Positions 54,457-61,750 of a stretch of 64,000 nt of DNA are shown here, piece by piece. Position numbers and translations under genes: made by a program. Below the pieces are notes generated by a model. That model saw nothing but the letters and a program-made list of their open reading frames with translations. It made no database searches and had not been told where the DNA came from. The stretch lies in assembly GCA_017436575.1 (NCBI GenBank), contig JAFSCU010000054.1, forward strand, positions 1-64,000, read 5' to 3'. This DNA is from Oscillospiraceae bacterium. GTDB lineage: Bacteria > Bacillota > Clostridia > Oscillospirales > Ruminococcaceae. The stretch's first letter is position 1. Each line of letters starts with the position of its first letter.

Positions 54457-55353
54457 TTATTTAAGTTCCAGCTGTGTTGCCAGTACAACATCTTTTGTAG
54501 GGATAGAGTCAGCAGCACCTGGCTGTGAAACAGCAATAGCAGATGCTTTTGCTGCCAGTGACATAATTTCCAGTGGCTGCAGTCCTTCCAGCAGACCATT
54601 AAGGAAATAGCCGGTGAATGTATCGCCTGCAGCTGTGGTGTCAACAGCTTTTACACTGTAAATGCCGTGACGCCAGATTTTTTCGCCGTCAAAGAACATA
54701 GAACCGTCACCGCCCATTGTGATAACAATTTTGGACTGTGGATATTTTTCACGGAGAACATCAAAGGCTTCTGTTACATCTGACTTGCCGCTGATTCTTG
54801 CTGCTTCAACTTCATTCATAATAAAGTATGTAACTTTTGACAGGTCGCTGTTCATCAGTGCATCATCAATAGGTGATGGATTAAGGGCAACCAGCATACC
54901 TTTTGCGTGTGCCTGGTCAATGATATATTCCATTGCATTGATTTCGTTCTGCATCAGGATGATATCACCTGCGGAAAAGTCTGCCAGAACTTCGTCAATT
55001 TCTTCTTTTGTGATAGCTCTGTTTGTGCCGCCGTAAGTGATGATACAGTTCTGGCCGTTTGTGTCAACCTGGATGATTGCGTGACCGGACATCATATCTT
55101 CATCGATGAAAACGTGTTTTGTGGAAACGTCTGCATCTTTCAGTTCAGCCAGCAGGAAAGCACCGTCTTTACCGATTTTACCAGCCATATAAACATCGCT
55201 GCCTGCTTTTTTGCAAGCGATAGCCTGGTTAAGACCTTTACCGCCAGAGAATGTGCCAACGTCCAGGGATGAAAGTGTTTCGCCTGGCTGTACAAAGTGG
55301 TCTACAATGTATCTGCGGTCAATATTAAGGGAACCAAATACCAAAATTTTCAT
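54457..55353 (-). CDS. rbsK: PfkB-family carbohydrate kinase (ribokinase-like)
   Basis: The 298-residue protein has the ribokinase start LVFGSLNIDRRYIVDHFVQPGETL, the GGKGLNQAIACKKAG motif and the catalytic DTTAAGDTFTGYFLNGLL with the base Asp. It should phosphorylate ribose or a related sugar. No rbs transporter genes are adjacent, so the substrate is inferred from motif similarity. Ribose freed by the nucleoside hydrolase encoded at 20141-21094 could feed it (inference). GGAG precedes the ATG. Confidence 0.85.
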   Translation of the reverse strand: MKILVFGSLNIDRRYIVDHFVQPGETLSSLDVGTFSGGKGLNQAIACKKAGSDVYMAGKIGKDGAFLLAELKDADVSTKHVFIDEDMMSGHAIIQVDTNGQNCIITYGGTNRAITKEEIDEVLADFSAGDIILMQNEINAMEYIIDQAHAKGMLVALNPSPIDDALMNSDLSKVTYFIMNEVEAARISGKSDVTEAFDVLREKYPQSKIVITMGGDGSMFFDGEKIWRHGIYSVKAVDTTAAGDTFTGYFLNGLLEGLQPLEIMSLAAKASAIAVSQPGAADSIPTKDVVLATQLELK

Positions 55354-55437
55354 ATTATTCTCCTGACCAGGGCAATGCCCTGAATTTATTTCTACTATTA
55401 ATTTTAACTTTATTAAATTAAACTGTCAACTTATAAA

Positions 55438-57402
55438 TCAATCATTGGACTGTTTTATAAAACCTTTGTTGTATGCCTGTATCAGCTGGCGCAGGTCCAG
55501 GATAAGGTCCTTTATTGCTTTGCCTTCATCAGTATCTTCCACCAGCATACGGTTTGACATTGTTTCAAAAACATTTACCTTGCTCTGGATATCGGTGTTG
55601 CGGAAAACTACATCCTGCAGACTGGTAAACGGCTGGTGAGCACGCAGTGAAACACCACGTGAAGAATAAACCATTGTATACCCTGCGATGCCTGTTTTAC
55701 TGTGGTAAGCACGGGAGAAACCGCCGTCAATAACTATAATCTTGCCACCTGCTTTGATAGGGTCTTCACCGCTGATAACCTTTACTGGCACGTGGCCATT
55801 GATAATGCGGCATTTTGAACCCGACAGGCCAAAGTCTGCCAGTATGGCATCAGCCACAATGCTGTCTTCCTGGTAAAGATAATATGGGTCTTTGCCTTCC
55901 ACTTTCAGTTCTTTTTCATTCAGCAGTACATTTTCAAATGTAGTCATTTTACTGCGGCCAAACATAGGGCTGTTTTTACCACACCACAGGTACCACAGAA
56001 TATCCTGCCCCATTCGTTTCATCAGACTGCCGTCGTCACCAAAATATGCAATGCGGCACATATAATCCACATAGTCCATAAGTTCCTTGCCTTTATATCC
56101 ACGACCACCAAAGCTGACTGTGCGGAAAGAGCCGTCTTCATTAAGTGGAATAACACCGTGATACATCAGGATGCCGTTTTCAACTTTGTATGCAGAACCA
56201 TGGGAATAAAGGAAACGTGTATGGTCCTGAAGGCGTGAAGACTGTGTAAAGCCCTGACAAAGTTTTGTGATAACTTCAATTTCTTCATCTGTAAGTTTTG
56301 CAGGGTTGTCCGGGTCAACTGTAGGAAAATCCTTGTCTTTCAGCTCATAGTCTTTGCTATCTATATTCACTGTGCCTTTTTTGAAATCTGTTTTCAGCAT
56401 CATCCGACGGTCAGCCATATCAAAGTTTGGATTTCGTGCAATAACCTGACATTCCAGTTTGTACATAATAACTGAAATAGCCTTGTGGATTTTTGCCACT
56501 GCAATTTCGTCATCTGTCACATAGCCTATGGCCTTTCTTGGTTTCCATACAGAACAGTCACCATAGGTTTTCTGTGCAAAGCGGGACAGTGGGCGCAGGT
56601 TGATGCCATAGCCGTCTTCCAGTGCTTCCAGATTATTGTATGCAGCACAGATACGAACCACACTGGCAACCCCCAGAGGCGAGCCGGTGGCACCGCACAT
56701 CCACAATACATCGTGGTTACCCCACTGAATATCCACTGCGTGATGATTAATCAGTTTGTCAATCACCAGGTCCGGGCGGGCACCACGGTCAAACAGGTCC
56801 CCCACAATATGCAGTTTATGTACAGCCAGGCGTTTTATAACCACACTGATAGCCTCTATAAAACTGTCTGCCATACCGTTGTTCACAATAGCTGATATAA
56901 ACTGATTGTAATATTCCTCTTTGTTATGGTCTTCAAAATGGGCGTGCAGCAGTTCATCTATAATAAATTCGTATCCTTTTGGTATGGCCTGGCGCACTGA
57001 CCGGCGTGTATTTTTGCTGGCCACATGGCGGCATACATCTATCAGACGGTAAAGTGTAACACGATACCAGCCATCCATATTTCTTTCGCTCTGCTTGATT
57101 TCTGCCAGTTTTTCCTTTGGATAATAAACAAGGCTGGCATAAATGGCACGCTGTTCTTCTGTGGTGTTGCCAGCCAGGGCAACATCTATTTTTTCCCTGA
57201 TAACACCTGAGGCATTGTTCATCATATGGCTGAAAGCCCGGTCTTCGCCGTGAATGTCAGACATATACATTTCTGTGCCTTTTGGCAGTTTCAGCTGTGC
57301 CTGCAGACTGACTATTTCAGCCGCTGCAGCCTGGGCATCAGGATAATCCTTTGCAAGAAGTGAAAGATATTTAAGATTGTCTTCTATACGTTTCTGTTCC
57401 AT
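55438..57402 (-). CDS. fbp: Fructose-1,6-bisphosphatase, class III
   Basis: The 654-residue protein has the metallophosphatase motifs YMSDIHGEDRAFSH, VGDLFDRGARPDLV and QWGNHDVLWMCG, and the long insertions of the Firmicutes class III enzyme (about 640-670 residues). It hydrolyses fructose 1,6-bisphosphate in gluconeogenesis. AGGTGAG precedes the ATG. It appears to be a single-gene unit. Confidence 0.96.
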   Translation of the reverse strand: MEQKRIEDNLKYLSLLAKDYPDAQAAAAEIVSLQAQLKLPKGTEMYMSDIHGEDRAFSHMMNNASGVIREKIDVALAGNTTEEQRAIYASLVYYPKEKLAEIKQSERNMDGWYRVTLYRLIDVCRHVASKNTRRSVRQAIPKGYEFIIDELLHAHFEDHNKEEYYNQFISAIVNNGMADSFIEAISVVIKRLAVHKLHIVGDLFDRGARPDLVIDKLINHHAVDIQWGNHDVLWMCGATGSPLGVASVVRICAAYNNLEALEDGYGINLRPLSRFAQKTYGDCSVWKPRKAIGYVTDDEIAVAKIHKAISVIMYKLECQVIARNPNFDMADRRMMLKTDFKKGTVNIDSKDYELKDKDFPTVDPDNPAKLTDEEIEVITKLCQGFTQSSRLQDHTRFLYSHGSAYKVENGILMYHGVIPLNEDGSFRTVSFGGRGYKGKELMDYVDYMCRIAYFGDDGSLMKRMGQDILWYLWCGKNSPMFGRSKMTTFENVLLNEKELKVEGKDPYYLYQEDSIVADAILADFGLSGSKCRIINGHVPVKVISGEDPIKAGGKIIVIDGGFSRAYHSKTGIAGYTMVYSSRGVSLRAHQPFTSLQDVVFRNTDIQSKVNVFETMSNRMLVEDTDEGKAIKDLILDLRQLIQAYNKGFIKQSND

Positions 57403-57517
57403 TTATCTCACCTGAAAACATAATTATTCATAATATATAATTTTAACATAATCTCCAGTTTTTTACAACTATTATCCATAATGATAATTTAAAATTACAA
57501 ATTTTACACCTGTAATA

Positions 57518-57546
57518 TTGACAATGAAAATTTGTAGCAGTAATAT
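57518..57546 (+). promoter_or_regulatory. Promoter of the lipoprotein gene
   Basis: TTGACA (57518-57523), a 17-bp spacer and TAATAT (57541-57546) lie 33 bp before the ATG. Confidence 0.8.
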
Positions 57547-57578
57547 TATGTTAATTATAATCAACGGAGGGCAATATA

Positions 57579-58199
57579 ATGAAAAAGATAATTGCTTTGT
57601 TTATTTGTTGTGCAATGATGTTTGTACTGATTGCCTGTGGCAGTGGTGACACACGGCAAAATAATTTTCCGGACAGCAACACAGAAAATTCAGCAGATGC
57701 AGGGGATGAAAACACTGCCGGCGATGACAATATATCTGTTGGTGATAGCTATAACGGCGACCAGATTTATGCCCGGGATTACGGCGGATTGACTTATCAG
57801 GAAACATATGTTTCCATGTCTGAAGAAGATTTCAACACCGCTGTGGCAAACAGTCTTATTTGTGTGCACACCAACGGCGGCGGTGAATTTAAATTTTATC
57901 TGGATTACGATTTGAATGTTCTGGCACTGCATTGTGCAGACTGGCGTGCCGTGGCCGTGATGGACAATCTGGAATATATAGACCTGGATATGGATATTGC
58001 ACAGGCCGCACAGGAAGTATTCCTGCGTATGTACGATATTTTCCCTCCGGACGACTGGAATGTGCCTATGGACATTGTAATAACCTGTGAAATGGGTACT
58101 GAAGGACTGAACAAAATAAAAGGCCCTATCGTTGACGGCATATTAGATATTACAAATTATCTGTGCATATTCCCTCAAACATATATACATTACAATTAA
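57579..58199 (+). CDS. Hypothetical lipoprotein
   Basis: The 206-residue protein has a lipoprotein signal (MKKIIALFICCAMMFVLIAC, Cys20 as the lipid site), an Asn/Asp/Glu-rich linker to about residue 60 and a compact C-terminal domain. No known family was recognised. GGAGGG precedes the ATG. The small DUF4177 gene follows after 33 bp and probably shares the transcript. Confidence 0.8.
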   Translation: MKKIIALFICCAMMFVLIACGSGDTRQNNFPDSNTENSADAGDENTAGDDNISVGDSYNGDQIYARDYGGLTYQETYVSMSEEDFNTAVANSLICVHTNGGGEFKFYLDYDLNVLALHCADWRAVAVMDNLEYIDLDMDIAQAAQEVFLRMYDIFPPDDWNVPMDIVITCEMGTEGLNKIKGPIVDGILDITNYLCIFPQTYIHYN

Positions 58200-58232
58200 A
58201 AACTATAATTCACATTTGATGCAGGTGACAGT

Positions 58233-58436
58233 ATGAAAAAATACATTTATGAATATGTACGAGTTGAAATGCCACAGGCTGTTTTAAAATTTCCCACTAT
58301 GGAAGAACACAGGCAGATAATATCTGAATACGGCAACAAAGGCTGGAGATATGTGGGCAATATCCGTATACGACAGACAAATGACGGTGAATCTTTGGGT
58401 TATGACCTGATTTTTGAAAAGGAAACTGAAGAATAA
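58233..58436 (+). CDS. DUF4177 family protein
   Basis: The 67-residue protein (YIYEYVRVEM, then IISEYGNKGWRYVGNI and LGYDLIFEKE) matches DUF4177, small alpha/beta proteins with the conserved NKGW segment and no known function. AGGTGA precedes the ATG. It lies downstream of the lipoprotein gene and is followed by a terminator. Confidence 0.85.
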   Translation: MKKYIYEYVRVEMPQAVLKFPTMEEHRQIISEYGNKGWRYVGNIRIRQTNDGESLGYDLIFEKETEE

Positions 58437-58440
58437 AAAT

Positions 58441-58464
58441 AAGGGGACTCTCAGGAGTCCCCTT
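58441..58464. terminator. Terminator between DUF4177 and M18 genes
   Basis: AAGGGGACTC, loop TCAG and GAGTCCCCTT form a 10-bp stem between convergent genes. Confidence 0.8.
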
Positions 58465-58476
58465 TCTGTTGTTCAA

Positions 58477-59778
58477 TTATCCAACTGTGTATTTATCATC
58501 TTCCACTTTGTTCAGCTTCATTCCATAGAATGCTGTACAGATTCTGATAAAGTCTTCTGTGTCTTTTACACCTGCTGTTTCCCATGCAGAGTGCATGGCC
58601 AGCTGTGGCAGACCGATATCAACTGTGTTCAGTGCAACTCTTGTGTTTGAAATGTTGCCCAGTGTGCCGCCGCCCATAATGTCACTGCGGTTTGCAAATG
58701 TCTGGAAAGAAATTTCCAGGTCGTTCAGCAGACCTTTGAACACTGCTGCGGAAATGGCATCTGTTGTGTATCTCTGGTTTGCGTTGTATTTGATAACCAC
58801 ACCTTTGTTGATTGCAGGGCGATTAGTAGGGTCAGCAATACCAGGCTGATTTGGATGCACAGCGTGGGCATTGTCTGCACTTATCATAAAGCTGTGTGCC
58901 AATGCTTTGCGGTATGTGTTTTCGTCGCCGCCCAGTTCTTTCACAACTCTTGTCAGTGTGTCAAACAGGAATGTGGATGCTGCACCCTGTTTTGTGCTGC
59001 TGCCAACTTCTTCGTTGTCAAATACAGCCAGAACAGACATTGCCTTTACATCTTCCTGTGCGATAAAGCCTTTCATGGATGCAAATGCGCACTGCAGGTC
59101 ATCCAACTTTGCGCTGCATACAAATTCGTTGTTTGCACCAAGAACAGTGCCTTTCTGTCTGTTGTACAGGAACAGGTCGTGACCGATTACATCTTCTTCT
59201 TTCACGCCTGCTTCTTTTGCAACCATTGCAATAAAGCCCTGTGTATCGTCTTTCAGGCCGTAAAGAGGCAGCATATCAACCTGTGGATTGAATTTTTTGC
59301 CGTCATTCATATTTCTGTCCATGTGGATAGCCAGGTTAGGAATAACCAGCAGGTCGCGGTCGATATTAACCAGTTTCTGTGTATATGTGTTGCCTTCCCT
59401 TACAATCAGTCGACCGGCAACAGACAGTGGTCTGTCCATCCAGGTGGACATAATCATACCGCCATAGCGTTCTGTATTCAGGGTGATGTATGGGCCTGTG
59501 GTAATCTGTGGATTTTCTTTGATTTTAAATGTTGGGCTGTCACAATGGCTGGCAACAATGTTGAAAGCCTGCACACCTGTTTCCGGAATTCTGAAAGCCA
59601 ATACGGAAGAATAGTTGCGGCATACATAGTAGCCTTTGCCTTTTTCCAGTTTCCAGTCATCCTGTTCGTACAGGCGTGTAAAACCTGCATTGTCCAGTCT
59701 GTCGCTGATAGTTTCTACAGCGTGAAATGGTGATGGGCTGTTTTCAATGAAAGTCAACAATTCATTTATATTCTGCAT
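58477..59778 (-). CDS. M18-family aminopeptidase
   Basis: The 433-residue protein has the M18 start (SPSPFHAVETISDRL), the first metal ligand in VASHCDSPTFKIKENP, VFDNEEVGSSTKQGAAS with the catalytic Glu pair, SADNAHAVHPNQ, and the late MGGGTLGNI and HSAWETAG motifs. It removes N-terminal residues, commonly acidic or neutral, from peptides in the cytoplasm. The family length is about 430-450. GGAG precedes the ATG. Confidence 0.94.
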   Translation of the reverse strand: MQNINELLTFIENSPSPFHAVETISDRLDNAGFTRLYEQDDWKLEKGKGYYVCRNYSSVLAFRIPETGVQAFNIVASHCDSPTFKIKENPQITTGPYITLNTERYGGMIMSTWMDRPLSVAGRLIVREGNTYTQKLVNIDRDLLVIPNLAIHMDRNMNDGKKFNPQVDMLPLYGLKDDTQGFIAMVAKEAGVKEEDVIGHDLFLYNRQKGTVLGANNEFVCSAKLDDLQCAFASMKGFIAQEDVKAMSVLAVFDNEEVGSSTKQGAASTFLFDTLTRVVKELGGDENTYRKALAHSFMISADNAHAVHPNQPGIADPTNRPAINKGVVIKYNANQRYTTDAISAAVFKGLLNDLEISFQTFANRSDIMGGGTLGNISNTRVALNTVDIGLPQLAMHSAWETAGVKDTEDFIRICTAFYGMKLNKVEDDKYTVG

Positions 59779-59812
59779 AATAATTCTCCTGTGAAAATTT
59801 ATTTCTCATTTT

Positions 59813-59841
59813 ATGATATAATACTGACTTTTCTTTGTCAA
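59813..59841 (-). promoter_or_regulatory. Promoter of the M18 aminopeptidase gene
   Basis: On the minus strand TTGACA (59836-59841), a 17-bp spacer and TATCAT (59813-59818) lie 35 bp before the ATG. Confidence 0.75.
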
Positions 59842-59937
59842 TAAACAGATGACAGATAGACAAACGATGATATTTAATTTATAATAAAATCAGGAATCTC
59901 AATTAATGCCTCACAAATATTAATTGGAGAAATGATT

Positions 59938-60210
59938 ATGAAAGATTTTAGTTTGATAGCGCCATTTTTAGATGAAAGCGGCAGACTGAAAAGCTATCCC
60001 ACAAAGCAAAAGAAAAAACTGGCGGCACTGGAATATCTGGCAACAAAGCTGGAACCGGACAAGGTTTACACCGAAAAAGAAATAAACCGGTTGATAAACA
60101 GCTGGTGCCTGTTCCGTGACCCCGCCACTTTGCGACGTGAAATGTACAACAATCATCTGCTGGACAGAACACAGGACTGTTCCAGCTATTGGGCAGAAAA
60201 GACAGAATAA
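59938..60210 (+). CDS. DUF2087 family protein
   Basis: The 90-residue protein (LDESGRLKSYPTKQKKKLAAL, YTEKEINRLINSW, DPATLRREMYNNHLLDRT) fits DUF2087, a small winged-helix-like domain often found alone or fused to DNA-binding regulators. The ATG at 59938 is preferred, because GGAGA lies 7 bp before it. An ATG 6 bp upstream would be too close. The MBL-fold gene follows after 22 bp. Confidence 0.85.
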   Translation: MKDFSLIAPFLDESGRLKSYPTKQKKKLAALEYLATKLEPDKVYTEKEINRLINSWCLFRDPATLRREMYNNHLLDRTQDCSSYWAEKTE

Positions 60211-60232
60211 CTCATCGAAAGGAGAATTCATT

Positions 60233-60946
60233 ATGACAAAACAGCAATTTCCACCTTATGAACCTGTAAAAATCAGCGAAAAATTCTGGGCTATCGAACA
60301 GGGCGGCGTGCGCTGCTATCTGTTTGAAGGGGATGATATGGCACTGCTGGTCGATGCCGGCTTTGGAGGCGATTTGAAATCAGTGTGTGAAAAACTGACA
60401 GATAAGCCGATACAGCTGCTGATTACCCACGCTGACGGTGACCATATGGGCGCGGCAGGTCAGTTTGGCCCATATTATATGCATCCGTCAGAATTCTCTT
60501 ATTATCACACAAGAAACGGCAAACAGCCTGATGCCATTGCAATATGGGAAGGCGAAAAAATTGACCTGGGAAATTTCTGCTTTGAAATTGTGTTTATTCC
60601 AGGGCACACTCCAGGCAGCATTGCCCTGCTGGAAAGAAACCAGAGATTTATACTGACAGGCGACACTGTTGGCAATGTGCCTGTATATATGTTTGGAACA
60701 GGCAGAAACCTGCCTGCATATCTGGCATCAATCAAAAAGCTGAAAGAAATACAGGATTCCTTTGACGAAATATGGCCAGCCCACGGAAAACGGCCACTGC
60801 CAAAGGCAATACTGAAAGATTTGTGCCAGCTGGCTGGAGAAATAACAACCGGCAAATGGCCTGCCCCACAGCCTGCACCTGCACACATGCCTGAAAGTGT
60901 AAAAGTGTATGGTAAAAACGGAGTAGGTTTTTATCTGGAGAAGTAA
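60233..60946 (+). CDS. MBL-fold metallo-hydrolase
   Basis: The 237-residue protein has a metallo-beta-lactamase fold: a start strand with VRCYLFEGDDMALLVDAGFG, the metal motif THADGDHMGAA, a third-site His in IPGHTPGSIAL, the bridging Asp in LTGDTVGN and a last His in IWPAHGKRP. The usual HxHxDH is here H-A-D-G-D-H, with Asp in place of the second His. The substrate is unknown. AAAGGAG precedes the ATG at 60233. It is probably co-transcribed with the DUF2087 gene and followed by a terminator. Confidence 0.88.
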   Translation: MTKQQFPPYEPVKISEKFWAIEQGGVRCYLFEGDDMALLVDAGFGGDLKSVCEKLTDKPIQLLITHADGDHMGAAGQFGPYYMHPSEFSYYHTRNGKQPDAIAIWEGEKIDLGNFCFEIVFIPGHTPGSIALLERNQRFILTGDTVGNVPVYMFGTGRNLPAYLASIKKLKEIQDSFDEIWPAHGKRPLPKAILKDLCQLAGEITTGKWPAPQPAPAHMPESVKVYGKNGVGFYLEK

Positions 60947-60959
60947 AAAACCAATATTA

Positions 60960-60980
60960 AAAGGGCGGCCACCGCCCTTT
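60960..60980 (+). terminator. Terminator after the MBL-fold gene
   Basis: AAAGGGCGG, loop CCA and CCGCCCTTT followed by TTTATT form a strong intrinsic terminator immediately left of the inverted-repeat element. Confidence 0.85.
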
Positions 60981-60987
60981 TTTATTA

Positions 60988-61255
60988 GGTAAATTATAGT
61001 TTAGCGCACCAGCGGTGCTCTAAACGCGTAGGGGATGGCGTCCCCGACATCCCGTGTAATAAATCGTAAAACGATTTATTACATATAAGGAATGCCGCAA
61101 GCGGCTGATTATTTATATAGTTTAGTGGAAATATCTGATTTTTTATGCCATTGCTCGCTTCGGGCGCGGCTCGCATTTGCGCGCGGTCGGCAACATAGTT
61201 GCCTTCCACGGCAAAACGGCATTATGTGCTATTCGCACATAAACTACAATTTACC
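60988..61255. mobile_element. MITE-like element with 16-bp terminal inverted repeats
   Basis: The ends GGTAAATTATAGTTTA (60988-61003) and TAAACTACAATTTACC (61240-61255) are inverted repeats with one mismatch, enclosing 268 bp. The interior is much richer in G and C than its surroundings and packed with hairpins: a GGGGA/TCCCC stem in 61028-61053, GTAATAAATCG/CGATTTATTAC and ATGTGC/GCACAT near the right end. No protein or transposase is encoded. This is the form of a small non-autonomous element. No clear target duplication is visible. Confidence 0.65.
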
Positions 61256-61294
61256 ACTACTATTTTTTACCATTATCCCATCAACACTTTCTTA

Positions 61295-61323
61295 TTGACT
61301 TTTTTGCATTTTATTATTATAAT
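61295..61323 (+). promoter_or_regulatory. Promoter of aspS
   Basis: TTGACT (61295-61300), a 17-bp spacer and TATAAT (61318-61323) give a transcript start near 61330, at the beginning of the T-box leader. Confidence 0.85.
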
Positions 61324-61329
61324 TTTAGA

Positions 61330-61735
61330 ATAGAGATTCTGGATACAGAGCTGTTTAAGCAGAGATTTGCGCCACCGGCTGAAAGCGCAATTAAACACAG
61401 TATTCAGGGAACACTCTGAAAGCATCATCTTAAAGAGAGCCCTTGTCACCGGCTGAAAGCAGGGCAGATGATATCATCGTGACATTAAACCGGAAAATCA
61501 AATACTAAAGTGGGTGTGCTTTTACACACCAATGCGGGTGGCACCGCGGGTTTATATACAGGCCGGATATGGTTTGTGGCTGTATTTTAATTACTGATTG
61601 CAATTTGAAACTTTTAACTTGATATTTGTAATAATTATGCTGCACAAACTTATATATCCACAAAGGCCCGACATCAACAAAACTCGTCCCGGAAATTTTT
61701 TGACAAGAGAATTTCCGGGATTTTTTATTTTTTTC
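61330..61735 (+). promoter_or_regulatory. T-box riboswitch leader of aspS
   Basis: The T-box sequence AATGCGGGTGGCACCGCGGG is at 61531-61550, preceded by a stem III-like hairpin (GGTGTG/CACACC). A closing helix pairs 61335-61342 with 61490-61499, and a GAC triplet followed by A (61481-61484) sits just inside it, as expected for an Asp specifier. Two hairpins each carry an AGAGA bulge and CACCGGCTGAAAGC. The terminator (61688-61719 plus T-run) lies about 137 nt after the T-box. Uncharged tRNA-Asp should favour readthrough into aspS. Confidence 0.9.
61687..61730 (+). terminator. Regulated terminator of the aspS leader
   Basis: CCCGGAAATT, a twelve-base loop and AATTTCCGGG followed by ATTTTTTATTTTTTT form the terminator. 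The CTCGTCCCG stretch at its 5' side is the part that T-box antiterminators usually sequester. Confidence 0.85.
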
Positions 61736-61750
61736 AGGAGGAAAAAGAGT

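Noticed and set aside
61092-61298. Short open frame in the inverted-repeat element
   Set aside because: It runs through hairpin-forming sequence and past the element end, lacks a ribosome binding site and resembles no protein.
61373-61460. Two complete tandem T-box riboswitches before aspS
   Set aside because: Only one T-box sequence, one antiterminator and one T-box terminator are present. Only the distal hairpin module is doubled.
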